The notes beneath the pieces are model-generated. The model had not been told where the DNA came from. It ran no database searches and saw only the letters and a program-made list of their open reading frames with translations. A stretch of 64,000 nucleotides of DNA from Kroppenstedtia eburnea. Its GTDB lineage: Bacteria; Bacillota; Bacilli; Thermoactinomycetales; DSM-45169. This document shows, piece after piece, positions 52,103 through 60,886 of the stretch. The stretch spans positions 930,001-994,000 of the forward strand of contig NZ_CP048103.1 in assembly GCF_013282215.1 (NCBI RefSeq), read 5' to 3'. The stretch's first letter is position 1. Every line of letters begins with the position of its first letter. Both the position numbers and the translations under genes were made by a program.

Positions 52103-52864
52103 TCAGATTCCCAGTTCCGTCCACACCAGTTCATCGAGGGAGGGTTCCGGCGGGTTCCGGTGGGGCAGATGGGTGATGGCTTCGGGAATTCTGTCCAGTT
52201 CCGATTGGATGAAATCATGCAGAGACGGATTGGGAGAGCCGGTTCCCAATTCATCGGCTTCCATCTTCCGGTGCAACAACTCCACCAGGGAAGACCGCAC
52301 AGCCACCGGAAGTTCAACTCCCTCCAGGGTGGCCCAAATCGATGTCGGCGGCGGCCCCATCCGCTGTTCCACCCAACGGATACACACCAGAGGCCTGAGA
52401 ACATACAAGTATTTCTTCAGCCGCACTTCCGACTCACCCTGCAGGTGGGTCCGGAAATTTCCTCCGGCCATGCTCAGGTAGTGGGAGGTGAGGCGGTGCA
52501 GGGAGTAATGTTGATGTACCCACTCTCTCAACCGACCGGCAAAGGTTTCCCGTTCCAAGTATACGACAGGGGAAAACAACCATTCCATCAGCGAGGGGTT
52601 GGATTTGCGAAACAGACGCATGGTCTTGGGCAGGTCCCATCCGTTCACATCCAATTCGTCCACGATCGGCTGTTCGATCACGTCCCGGGGAAGACTCACC
52701 CGCATATAATCCCGGACTGGTCTTTTGTAGACAAACCGGACATCATAGTCACTGTCATTGGAAGCAAATCCCCATGCCCGACTCCCTGATTCCACAGCGA
52801 ACAGGATTCTTACGCCATGTTGATTCTCTATTTGTTTTAATGTAGATAAGATCCGTCGTTCCAT
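52103..52864 (-). CDS. Nucleotidyltransferase-like protein (YcgL type)
   Basis: 253 residues. ILFAVESGSRAWGFASNDSDYDVRFVY at 19-45 contains the GSR...DSDxD pattern of pol-beta-type nucleotidyltransferases, as in YcgL of Bacillus. The two Asp of SDYDVR are the likely metal ligands. The rest is helical and unassigned. ATG 52864 lacks a good RBS: the upstream GACAGGAG / CTCCTGTC inverted repeat may hold it. Function unknown; some relatives are antitoxin-like or RNA-modifying. Confidence 0.75.
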   Translation of the reverse strand: MERRILSTLKQIENQHGVRILFAVESGSRAWGFASNDSDYDVRFVYKRPVRDYMRVSLPRDVIEQPIVDELDVNGWDLPKTMRLFRKSNPSLMEWLFSPVVYLERETFAGRLREWVHQHYSLHRLTSHYLSMAGGNFRTHLQGESEVRLKKYLYVLRPLVCIRWVEQRMGPPPTSIWATLEGVELPVAVRSSLVELLHRKMEADELGTGSPNPSLHDFIQSELDRIPEAITHLPHRNPPEPSLDELVWTELGI

Positions 52865-53143
52865 GGAAATGGTCGACAGGAGGCTTCTGTCAGCGTGGTG
52901 TCTCCTGTCTTTTTCACTCCTTTCAAAAAAGGAATCTTCCACAGCAGATGTCGAATAAGAAAAGGGCGTAAAACCTCTTTCCTGAATTCTAACCCATGGG
53001 ATTGCAGGGGAAAAGGCTTTCCGGCGGAATGTGTCGGACTTTGTTTTCCGAACCCTTTTCGTTGTTGTTATAATCAAGAAGAGACTGGCAGCCCGGATCA
53101 ATATCAGGGGGAGATCCACATCCGATTAAAGATTGAGAGATAC

Positions 53144-53740
53144 ATGGAACAAATGGAGCGATGGCCCGCCGAGGGTCGTCACATCCTGGCCCAATACGAT
53201 CCGTCCTCCATCGTGGTCTATCAGGCCTACAAGCCCAAGATCGGTCGTTTTGCAGTGGATCACGGGTATTTTGGGGGTGAATTCCGGTTTAACCGGATGA
53301 GTTGGATCAAGCCCAACTTTTTGTGGATGATGTTTCGATCCGGTTGGGGCACCAAGCCGGATCAAGAGACGATTTTGGCGATACATATCGAAAGATCCGG
53401 TTTTGATTCCTTGCTGGAGCAGGCAGTACACAGCACCTGGAATCAAAGCCTTCATCCCGACCGGGAAGCGTGGCAAAAGGATCTTCGTAAAAGCGAAGTA
53501 CGCCTCCAATGGGACCCTGATCACGATCCCTTTGGCCAACCGGTGAAGCGCCGGGCTGTTCAGTTGGGATTGCGGGGAGAGACCCTGATCCGCTATGCCC
53601 GGGATTGGATTGTGGAGATCGAAGATATCACAAACTTTGTTAAAAAACAGAAGGCATATGTGGATCAAGGCAAGCTGGATCGGTTGGAAACTCCACAGGA
53701 GACGGTGTATCCACCGGCTTCTGTCCAAGGGCGTGTCTGA
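53144..53740 (+). CDS. DUF4291 family protein
   Basis: 198 residues. HILAQYDPSSIVVYQAYKPKIGRFAVDHGYFGG, then RMSWIKPNFLWMMFRSGWGTKPDQE and IQWDPDHDPFG-like segments are typical of DUF4291, a conserved family of unknown function. The last codons (GRV and TGA) are made by the left end of repeat copy M, so the original C-terminus was changed. ATG 53144 is a tentative start; no strong RBS is seen. Confidence 0.85.
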   Translation: MEQMERWPAEGRHILAQYDPSSIVVYQAYKPKIGRFAVDHGYFGGEFRFNRMSWIKPNFLWMMFRSGWGTKPDQETILAIHIERSGFDSLLEQAVHSTWNQSLHPDREAWQKDLRKSEVRLQWDPDHDPFGQPVKRRAVQLGLRGETLIRYARDWIVEIEDITNFVKKQKAYVDQGKLDRLETPQETVYPPASVQGRV

Positions 53741-53901
53741 TGAATCTATATCTGGGGCCAGGCCGGTCGGGATGGGGATCACATGTCCTTCCGCTGTTCT
53801 GACGAGCCAAAGTCACTCCATGTGAAACCCCACCTTCCCTCTGTTGTTCTCACAACGTGTCTCACATTCCTTCGGAAACTTGAATTGACCTGCCACGCCA
53901 A
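53727..53901. repeat. MITE-like element, copy M (type II)
   Basis: AAGGGCGTGTCTGATGAATC at left, TGCCACGCCAAG at right, core in reverse orientation. It overlaps the last codons of the DUF4291 gene. Confidence 0.85.
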
Positions 53902-53955
53902 GCAGGGGGGTCATTCAACCTTCCCATGAGTGGCAGGGAAGGTGTGCGACAGGCG

Positions 53956-53977
53956 GAAATGTTTTTTCGAACATTTC
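53956..53977. promoter_or_regulatory. Perfect inverted repeat upstream of the hemoglobin genes
   Basis: GAAATGTT-TTTTCG-AACATTTC, 8-bp arms, 70 bp before the promoter. Either an operator or a weak hairpin. The known NO-response (NsrR) operator is not matched. Confidence 0.35.
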
Positions 53978-54023
53978 TTTACATCCGGGATTACCTCTAA
54001 ATATTACCGCTAGACAAAATTGT

Positions 54024-54051
54024 TTGTTTACAATTAGGATATGGCTATACT
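54024..54051 (+). promoter_or_regulatory. Promoter of the truncated hemoglobin operon
   Basis: TTGTTT (54024-54029) and TATACT (54046-54051), spacer 16 bp. Confidence 0.55.
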
Positions 54052-54105
54052 AAAATTATAAGTGCACTCGTCTGACGATCAAAGAGCCGGAAATGGGTGG
54101 TCTGC

Positions 54106-54489
54106 ATGAAAGAAGAGATAAATCGTGATGCAGTTCGCAGTCTTTATGATAAACTCGGTGGAAACACCGCCATCCGCGCAGTGGTAAATGAATTTTACGA
54201 TAGAATGATAAAGGATCCGCTGGTCTCCAGTCTCTTTGACGGGGTGGATCTTGTAAGCCTGCGCAAACACCAGGCGCAGTTTCTTGCCTATGCTCTCGGT
54301 GGGCCCGTGAAGTATGACGGCAGCACACTCCGGGAGTCTCACACGGGCTTGAACATCACGGACAAACAATATGAAGCCACCATCAGACATCTGAATGCCG
54401 TGCTTCGCAAATTGAACGTGGAGCTTGAGGACCGGGCAAAGATCGAAGCTTTTATCCGTTCAGTGAAGCCTTTCATTATTAATAAATAA
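54106..54489 (+). CDS. Truncated hemoglobin, group I (first copy)
   Basis: 127 residues. LYDKLGGNTAIRAVVNEFYDRM with B10 Tyr (Y31), KHQAQFLAYALGGPVKY and the proximal F8 His (H79) in ESHTGLNI, typical of group I (GlbN) proteins that bind O2 or NO and can detoxify NO. GGTGG precedes ATG 54106. Tandem paralogue 14 bp downstream. Confidence 0.92.
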   Translation: MKEEINRDAVRSLYDKLGGNTAIRAVVNEFYDRMIKDPLVSSLFDGVDLVSLRKHQAQFLAYALGGPVKYDGSTLRESHTGLNITDKQYEATIRHLNAVLRKLNVELEDRAKIEAFIRSVKPFIINK

Positions 54490-54503
54490 TCTGGGGGTTT
54501 ACG

Positions 54504-54872
54504 ATGGAAAAACAGGCGGTTTCTCTCTATGAAAAGCTGGGTGGACAAGCAGCGGTGGAGGCTGTGGTGGAAGAGTTTTATAAGAGAATTCTGGCGGATG
54601 ACCGCATCAATTTTCTTTTTGACCAGACCGATATGAGTCGACTGAAACGCCATCAAGTGGCTTTTATTTCTTTTGCGGTGGGAGGACCCAATAATTACAC
54701 CGGCAGAAGCATGCAGAAAGCACACAAAGGATTGAACATCAGTCCGGAACAGTTTGAGGCTGTGGCCACGCATTTGTCCGAATCCCTGGCAACCTTTGAT
54801 GTGGATCAGGAATCGATTGACCAGGTGATCGAAAAAGTGGCTTCCCTGCAACATGACGTGATCGGCCAATAA
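54504..54872 (+). CDS. Truncated hemoglobin, group I (second copy)
   Basis: 122 residues. LYEKLGGQAAVEAVVEEFYKRI with B10 Tyr (Y26), RHQVAFISFAVGGPNNYTG and F8 His (H74) in KAHKGLNI. Same family as the preceding gene but quite diverged. GGGGG precedes ATG 54504. Closed by the terminator at 54886. Confidence 0.92.
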   Translation: MEKQAVSLYEKLGGQAAVEAVVEEFYKRILADDRINFLFDQTDMSRLKRHQVAFISFAVGGPNNYTGRSMQKAHKGLNISPEQFEAVATHLSESLATFDVDQESIDQVIEKVASLQHDVIGQ

Positions 54873-54885
54873 TCGGGAAGGCAAG

Positions 54886-54918
54886 AGGAGGGAGAGGGAT
54901 CCCTCCTCTTTTTTTTGA
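54886..54918 (+). terminator. Rho-independent terminator
   Basis: GAGGAGGGA / TCCCTCCTC followed by eight T. Confidence 0.9.
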
Positions 54919-54997
54919 GCACTTTTCGGCTCCCCGGTGGATCACCCACTTTCGTTTACTGTATTGGCACTTGCGGTTCACTTCCATAGGATGAGTT

Positions 54998-55525
54998 ATG
55001 AACGGATTTTTGGGGGTGAATCTCATCAAAAACTGGGTGATTTGGTTGACGGGTCATTCGGGAGCGGGTAAATCGACCCTTGCAAAAAGTTTGGAAGAAC
55101 ATTTTCGTTCCATGAACCACCGGGTGATCCGGCTGGACAGTGATACATTGCCCCCATCCATCATTAAGCCACAGGCACAAACCTGGCAGAAAAAACAACA
55201 CCTGAAGCTGGAGAATCTCGTCTTTCTGGCAAAAAGCTTTTATCAGTGTGAAACGACAGTGGTGATCGCCTGTGTGGGGAGGTTTCACAAATGGAGGGAT
55301 CAGCTGAGAGAGGAGATCCCCGACTTCCTGGAAGTTTACTTGAGGTGTCCCCTGCATGTTCGTCTGAGCCGGGATCTTACCGGTAAATATGAGCGTAACC
55401 AAGAGTATTTCCACTTCTATGAGGAGCCGTCCCGGCCGGATCTCATCATCGATACGGACCGCCTGTCTCCGCAGGAAAGCCTGGATCTGATATCAAGTGA
55501 ACTGTACAGACGGGAATCCCCGTAG
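54998..55525 (+). CDS. Adenylylsulfate-kinase-like protein (divergent CysC)
   Basis: 175 residues. P-loop GHSGAGKST at 19-27 and the EVYLRCPLHVRLSRDLTGKY segment are those of APS kinases. The family motif LDGDNVR is replaced by LDSDTLPP (46-53), so APS phosphorylation is doubtful. It may use another nucleotide-like or sugar substrate, as CysC-like proteins in biosynthetic clusters do. Its stop TAG at 55523 is formed by repeat copy N. Confidence 0.75.
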   Translation: MNGFLGVNLIKNWVIWLTGHSGAGKSTLAKSLEEHFRSMNHRVIRLDSDTLPPSIIKPQAQTWQKKQHLKLENLVFLAKSFYQCETTVVIACVGRFHKWRDQLREEIPDFLEVYLRCPLHVRLSRDLTGKYERNQEYFHFYEEPSRPDLIIDTDRLSPQESLDLISSELYRRESP

Positions 55526-55662
55526 AAACGTAGTTGTTACACCCACAGGGCACCAGTCGGGGGTTGGGGTTTACATGGAGCGTCTTTGGATCGTCAGAAC
55601 TTTGGTGCCGGAATGTGAAACCCAGTCCCGACCGACTCAGATATCACTATATCACAAAGCTT
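55523..55662. repeat. MITE-like element, copy N (degraded type I)
   Basis: TAGAAACGTAGTTGTTAC at left and ATCACAAAGCTT at right, with a shortened core. It supplies the stop codon of the kinase-like gene. Confidence 0.75.
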
Positions 55663-55670
55663 ACCCCGGT

Positions 55671-55698
55671 CCTGACCCATTTGGGTCAGGTGCTTTTT
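55671..55698 (+). terminator. Rho-independent terminator
   Basis: CCTGACCC-ATTT-GGGTCAGG then TGCTTTTT. Confidence 0.85.
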
Positions 55699-55873
55699 AT
55701 TTCAGGTCAACCGGCATTAAAAGACTGATTTTAGACATTGTCTTTAAATAATGATTGAGGTAAATTAAATAGGCAAATCATTAATTGGAAAATTGCCAAT
55801 ACAGGTACTCTTCATGTTGTTGGGACCTTTGTACAGACTTGAAAACCGAATAAAGCGGGAATGGGGGATTCAA

Positions 55874-57202
55874 ATGGCAAGAAGGTTTGTTTCTCTGACA
55901 GTGTCCATGATGCTGGTGCTGTTTTTGTTCATGACCGGTTGTTCTTCCTCTGCGGACCCACAGGGCTCGGGAGATCAAGTTGAACTCAAATTGGGTTTTT
56001 ATTCATCGGGTGCTTCCGATGCCAAGATGCAGGAATTGATCGACGGATTTATGAAGAAACACCCGAATATCAAGGTCACGACGGAAACCGCTCCCTACGG
56101 GCAATTTTTTCAAAAGTTGGACACCCGGATCGCTGCGGGGAATGCCCCGGACCTCTGGTTATCGGACGGGGTGTTGGTGGCAAAGTACGCGGAACGCGGG
56201 GCGATCAAGGACTTGACTGAATGGATCGACAAAGATCTGAACAAAGAGGACTATTACGGCTTGGATTTCAATAAGGATGCGGAGGGAAGATACTGGGCCG
56301 TCCCCCAGGGGATTCAGATCGGGGTCCTGTTTTACAACAAAGATCTGTTTGATCAAGCAGGTGTCTCCTATCCCACGGAGGATTGGACCTATGACGATTT
56401 GAAGAAGGCGGCGGCAAAGCTGACGTTGGATTCCAAAGGGAAAAACGCAGATGATCCGAAGTTTGACGGGAAGTCGGTTTCCCAGTTCGGACTCACCTTC
56501 TTCAGCATTACCGAAGGTTGGTTCCCCGTGATGAAAGCATACGGAGGCGGCGTTTTGGACCCCACCATGAAGAAATCGATTATTGACTCCCCTGAGAACC
56601 GGCAGGCGGTGGAGTGGATGGTGGATGGCATGAAACGGGGGATCATTACCGATCCTTCGGATCTGAAAAGCTTCAAAAGCCCCATGGAAGTATTCCCCAG
56701 TAAAAGCGCGGCCATGTGGTTCGGTATTTACGCCAGGGTGCTCGCCGCCAATGAATCGGGTCTCAATCATGATGTGACCTTATTGCCCAAAGGGCCCTCC
56801 GGAAAGCGATTTGCTCCCGTCATCGCCAACTCATGGGTGATCAACAACAAAGCCGATGATGCAAAGGCGAAAGCTGCCTGGGAGTGGATCAAATACTGGG
56901 TGACCGAGGATGAGGTGCAATCTGAATGGGCCGTACTGGGAGAAGCGGTCCCTGTGAAAAAATCTGTCGCCAACTCCGATGCGTTCCTCAACTCCGGCAA
57001 CAAAAAAATAAATAAGCAGGCATTCCTCGACAGTTTTGAGTTTGCCGGGACCCTGGATACCAATGCGGTGTGGAATGAATGGGTTCAAGTTTTCGGTGAC
57101 AATGTGGACCGTGCCTTTTTGGGAGAAGTCCCGGTGAACAAGGCGCTGGGGGAGGCAGACCGGGGAGTTCAGAAAACGCTGGACCAGTTTTACCAAAAAT
57201 AA
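55874..57202 (+). CDS. Sugar ABC transporter substrate-binding lipoprotein
   Basis: 442 residues, SBP family 1. Lipobox ends at C23 (LFMTGC). Extracellular features: ELIDGFMKKHPNIKVTTETAPYGQFFQKLDTRIAAGNAPDLWL and a Trp-rich cleft (YWAVPQGIQIGVLFYNKDLF, WTYDDLKKAA). Binds an oligosaccharide or uronate and passes it to the two permeases that follow. GGGGG precedes ATG 55874. First gene of the terminal carbohydrate locus. Confidence 0.93.
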   Translation: MARRFVSLTVSMMLVLFLFMTGCSSSADPQGSGDQVELKLGFYSSGASDAKMQELIDGFMKKHPNIKVTTETAPYGQFFQKLDTRIAAGNAPDLWLSDGVLVAKYAERGAIKDLTEWIDKDLNKEDYYGLDFNKDAEGRYWAVPQGIQIGVLFYNKDLFDQAGVSYPTEDWTYDDLKKAAAKLTLDSKGKNADDPKFDGKSVSQFGLTFFSITEGWFPVMKAYGGGVLDPTMKKSIIDSPENRQAVEWMVDGMKRGIITDPSDLKSFKSPMEVFPSKSAAMWFGIYARVLAANESGLNHDVTLLPKGPSGKRFAPVIANSWVINNKADDAKAKAAWEWIKYWVTEDEVQSEWAVLGEAVPVKKSVANSDAFLNSGNKKINKQAFLDSFEFAGTLDTNAVWNEWVQVFGDNVDRAFLGEVPVNKALGEADRGVQKTLDQFYQK

Positions 57203-58174
57203 ATGGAAAGTGTGAACAAGATCATGCCCAGGAATCCGGTCGAAGCGAACACCGGCCACCGTCTGACCGCGAAAAAACGGTTTCTGGATCAAGAGGGGAG
57301 ATGGGGGCTGTTACTTACCTCCCCTTATCTGATTCATTTTCTGGTGTTTGTATTGGGAACTCTGTTGACATCACTCTATTTCAGCCTGTCTAACTACGAT
57401 ATGCTGAATCCGCCGGAATGGGTGGGTCTGAAAAACTATGACCGGTTGGTCCATGACCCGGTCTTTTGGAAAGCCTTGTGGAACACCCTCTATTTTGTGA
57501 TTCTGTTTGTACCGACCCAGACATTCCTGGCACTGATTCTGGCCGTCGCCTTGAATCAAAAGCTGAAAGGTTTGAAACTGTTTCGGATGGCCCATTTTGT
57601 GCCCGTTATCTCTTCCTGGACCGTGATTCTCTATGTGACGGATGCAGTTTTCAATCCCCGTTTCGGAATGGCCAACACCTTATTAACCCAGCTCGGACTG
57701 GATCCCCAGAAATGGTTGCAGGACGAGGTGTTGGTGATCCCGATTCTGGTGCTGATCGCGGTCTGGAAGGGAGTCGGCTACATTATGCTTATTTTCCTGG
57801 CCGGTCTGCAAAATGTGCCCCAGGATCTGTATGAAGCCGCTGAACTCGATGGTGCCGGGGTGATCAAGAGATTCAGGTATATTACCCTGCCCATGATTTC
57901 GGGTTCCACCTTCCTTGTTCTGATTCTCAGCACGATCAGTACATTTCAGGCTTTTGAGCAGATCTATGTGATGACGGGGGGAGCCGCGGATGCCACAGCG
58001 GCGGGCGGACCCAATAACGCGAGTCTTGTATTGATGCTGTACCTTTACCGGGAAGGGTTTTCATTCCTTCACATGGGCTACGCTTCCGCGATTGCCTGGG
58101 TGCTGTTTGTGATCCTGTTTGTGTTGACATGGATCCAGGTGAGGTTGCAAAAGCGGTGGGTTCACTATGAATAA
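57203..58174 (+). CDS. Sugar ABC transporter permease, MalF type
   Basis: 323 residues, six membrane segments after a short basic N-terminus, typical of MalF/UgpA permeases: SPYLIHFLVFVLGTLLTSLYFSL, and the EAA loop YEAAELDGAGVIKRFRYITLPM near 207. ATG 57203 directly follows the TAA of the binding-protein gene (57200-57202), so translation is coupled; no independent RBS is visible. Confidence 0.92.
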   Translation: MESVNKIMPRNPVEANTGHRLTAKKRFLDQEGRWGLLLTSPYLIHFLVFVLGTLLTSLYFSLSNYDMLNPPEWVGLKNYDRLVHDPVFWKALWNTLYFVILFVPTQTFLALILAVALNQKLKGLKLFRMAHFVPVISSWTVILYVTDAVFNPRFGMANTLLTQLGLDPQKWLQDEVLVIPILVLIAVWKGVGYIMLIFLAGLQNVPQDLYEAAELDGAGVIKRFRYITLPMISGSTFLVLILSTISTFQAFEQIYVMTGGAADATAAGGPNNASLVLMLYLYREGFSFLHMGYASAIAWVLFVILFVLTWIQVRLQKRWVHYE

Positions 58175-58207
58175 CATGGGACGTGATGATTGGAAAGGAG
58201 CCCGTGC

Positions 58208-59035
58208 ATGAAGAAGCATGTTCTGCTCAAAAAAATACCGGGGTACGTTGTGATCATCATCAGTTCATTGATTATGATCACTCCCTTTGTCACCGCGGTG
58301 TTTAACTCGCTGAAAACCTATACCCAATACACCGCGGTTCCACCCAAATGGATTCCCGATCCTGTGATGTGGAGCAATTATGCGGAAGTTTGGAAATTGA
58401 CCGACTTCAGCCAGTATACGGTCAACAGTCTCATCGTATCCGTGTTGTCGGTGATCGGAAGTATTTTGTCCAGTTCGATGATTGCCTACGCCTTTGCACG
58501 GCTTCGGTTTCCGTTTAAGAACACGCTGTTTATGATGGTGCTCGGAACGATGATGATTCCGCCGGTGGTCACGATTATTCCGCAGTTTATCATCTTTAAA
58601 AATCTGGGGATGTTGGATACCCTGATGCCCTTATGGGTGATCGAGTGGCTGGGACAACCCTTTGGGATCTTTTTGATGCGGCAGGCCTTTTTAAGCATCC
58701 CGAAATCCTATGAAGAAGCGGCCAAACTGGATGGCTGCAATCCCTTTCAAATCTACTGGAAGATCTTTCTCCCCATGTGCAAACCTGCCCTGGCCACCTT
58801 GGCTGTGTTCACGTTCATGGGGAAATGGAATGAGATCCTGGCACCGGTGATTTATCTGACTTCCCAGGAGAATTTCACATTGCCGATCGGTATTTTGTCC
58901 CTGGGAGGGCAATGGTTTGGCAACGAACAGTTTTTGGTGGCCGCCGCTCTGATGAGCCTAATCCCGATATTACTGATTTTTCTGGTGGCCGAGAAATATT
59001 TTGTGCAAGGGGCCAACAATTCCGGGATCAAATGA
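58208..59035 (+). CDS. Sugar ABC transporter permease, MalG type
   Basis: 275 residues, six membrane segments, EAA loop YEEAAKLDGCNPFQIYWKIFLPM near 180. Partner of the preceding permease. AAAGGAG lies 7 nt before ATG 58208. The ATPase of the importer is not in this window; MsmX-like ATPases are often encoded elsewhere. Confidence 0.93.
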   Translation: MKKHVLLKKIPGYVVIIISSLIMITPFVTAVFNSLKTYTQYTAVPPKWIPDPVMWSNYAEVWKLTDFSQYTVNSLIVSVLSVIGSILSSSMIAYAFARLRFPFKNTLFMMVLGTMMIPPVVTIIPQFIIFKNLGMLDTLMPLWVIEWLGQPFGIFLMRQAFLSIPKSYEEAAKLDGCNPFQIYWKIFLPMCKPALATLAVFTFMGKWNEILAPVIYLTSQENFTLPIGILSLGGQWFGNEQFLVAAALMSLIPILLIFLVAEKYFVQGANNSGIK

Positions 59036-59060
59036 TCCACATTCGGCGAGGAGGAGTCCC

Positions 59061-60053
59061 ATGGGATATCGGGTGGCGATCATCGGTGCAGGTGCCGTCG
59101 CGCAAAGACATTTGGAAGCATTGACGAAAATGGGGCTGCAAGGGGTTGCAATTGCGGACATCGATCAGGATCGGGCCCAACAAGCAGCCACGGGAAGCGG
59201 AATGAACCCGTATACCGATTACAGGGAAATGATCGGGATGGAACAACCGGACATTGCGGTGATCACATTGCCCCATTTTCTCCATAAAGAAGTTGCAGTA
59301 TGGTGTGCCCGTCATGGATGCCACATGCTGCTGGAAAAACCGATGGCGCTGAACAGAGAAGAATGCGATGAAATCAGTCAGGCTGTGGCGGAAAACCAGG
59401 TGAAACTCATGGTCGGCCATACCCAGCATTATTTGGCGGAAAACCGCAAGGCCAAAGAGATCCTGGCGGCGGGGGAGCTGGGGGATCCGGTCATGATCCA
59501 GGATACCCGCCACCTGTATTACTACCATCGGGACCGTCCGGACTGGTTTTTTGAAAAAAAGAGGGCGGGCGGCGGGATCCTGATGAACCTGGGTGCCCAT
59601 TCCATCGATAAAATTCAATGGTTGACGGACAGCAGGATCACCAAGGTGAAAGCCTCGCTGAGCTTCCACGGGGATCGGGGGGATGTGGAGGGAAGCGGAA
59701 CGGTGTTTATGGAGACATCCAAGGGGTTTCCCGCCACCCTCTTCCAATCGGGATATCCGGGAGCCCCCAAAAATGAAACGGAACTGATATGTACGAAAGG
59801 GATGCTCAAATGGGGCGCCGGAGAAGGTCTCTGGTTAAGCAGAGGCGGCGACTACCGTCAGGTGCCCGTTGACGATCAGCGGGATCCATTCGTTTTGCAG
59901 CTGGAGGAATTGGTGACCTCCATCCAAGAGGACAGGGAACCGGAATGCTCGGGGGAGTATGCCCGCACGGTGGTTTCCGTATTGGAGACCATATACTGTT
60001 CCCATAAAACGGGCAGGGAGCTTGTTGTCGGACGGGGGGAGACATCATGTTGA
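59061..60053 (+). CDS. Gfo/Idh/MocA family oxidoreductase
   Basis: 330 residues. Rossmann GAGAVAQRHLEAL near 9-21 and EKPMALNREECDEI near 95-108, where the lysine of EKP is the usual catalytic residue. Then GGGILMNLGAHSIDKIQWLTD. These NAD(P) enzymes oxidise or epimerise sugar hydroxyls. GAGGAGG precedes ATG 59061. Overlaps the next gene by ATGTTGA. Confidence 0.9.
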   Translation: MGYRVAIIGAGAVAQRHLEALTKMGLQGVAIADIDQDRAQQAATGSGMNPYTDYREMIGMEQPDIAVITLPHFLHKEVAVWCARHGCHMLLEKPMALNREECDEISQAVAENQVKLMVGHTQHYLAENRKAKEILAAGELGDPVMIQDTRHLYYYHRDRPDWFFEKKRAGGGILMNLGAHSIDKIQWLTDSRITKVKASLSFHGDRGDVEGSGTVFMETSKGFPATLFQSGYPGAPKNETELICTKGMLKWGAGEGLWLSRGGDYRQVPVDDQRDPFVLQLEELVTSIQEDREPECSGEYARTVVSVLETIYCSHKTGRELVVGRGETSC

Positions 60054-60886
60054 AATGGAGTTTGTGCAGTACCGGGTTTAAAGACCGCAACATCGAAGAG
60101 GTGATTCTGCTCGCCGACCATCTGGGATTGCAGGGGGTGGAGATCTGGACGGGACATATCCGGGATTATTTGGATCGAAATGGCTCCCTGGCCACTCTCG
60201 GCCGGTTGTTGCAACGGGTTCAACTCTCAGTTCCCGCTGTCAGCGGATACACTTACTTTTCAAAAGGTGAACAGGAACAAGAGGAAAGCCTGGCCTCCGT
60301 TCGACAGGCGATGGAATGGGCCGGGGAACTGGATTGCCCCTTGATCCGGACATTTGCCGGTCATACTCCGTCACGGGAGGTGACCGGGGAAGAATGGCGG
60401 AGTGTCATCGCCGGGTTGAAACAAGTGATGGAAACAGCGGAATCTTATCAGGTGAACCTCGGACTGGAACTGCACAACAACACCTGTGCCGACCGGATCG
60501 AGTCGGTTCGCTCCCTTCTGTCGGAGGTGGACCACCCCCGACTGCGGTTGATCTTTGATGGCTTCAATCTGTTTTTGGAAGGGACGGATCAGATGGAGGC
60601 GTGGGATGCATTGCATCCATGGGTGGATCACATTCATCTGAAAAACTATCTGTGGAATTGGGAGGATTGGCAAAAAAGCATCCCGACTTCCATCTTTGCA
60701 GGGGATGTGGATCATCGGTTGTTGGTCGGGGAACTGCAGCGGATCGATTACCCGGGGTTTGTTTCCTTTGAATACTTCGGGGACCGGTCTGAACAACATA
60801 TCCGGAATTCAATGGTGGAAATGGAACAGTCGCGGAACAAGCATGGCAACAAGAAAGGGGAAATGAGAGATGAGAACAGTCGATGA
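60047..60886 (+). CDS. Sugar phosphate isomerase/epimerase (AP-endonuclease-2 fold)
   Basis: 279 residues, TIM barrel of the xylose-isomerase-like family. DHLGLQGVEIWTGHIRDYL, LGLELHNNTCADRIESVRSLL, LRLIFDGFNLFLEG, HIHLKNY and GFVSFEYFG carry the His/Glu/Asp metal ligands. It probably epimerises or isomerises a keto-sugar from the oxidoreductase step. ATG 60047 overlaps the preceding stop. Confidence 0.87.
   Translation: MLKWSLCSTGFKDRNIEEVILLADHLGLQGVEIWTGHIRDYLDRNGSLATLGRLLQRVQLSVPAVSGYTYFSKGEQEQEESLASVRQAMEWAGELDCPLIRTFAGHTPSREVTGEEWRSVIAGLKQVMETAESYQVNLGLELHNNTCADRIESVRSLLSEVDHPRLRLIFDGFNLFLEGTDQMEAWDALHPWVDHIHLKNYLWNWEDWQKSIPTSIFAGDVDHRLLVGELQRIDYPGFVSFEYFGDRSEQHIRNSMVEMEQSRNKHGNKKGEMRDENSR

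Noticed and set aside
52875-52910. Terminator before the YcgL-like gene
   Set aside because: The 8-bp stem has a 19-nt loop and only a short T run on the plus strand, where no gene ends.
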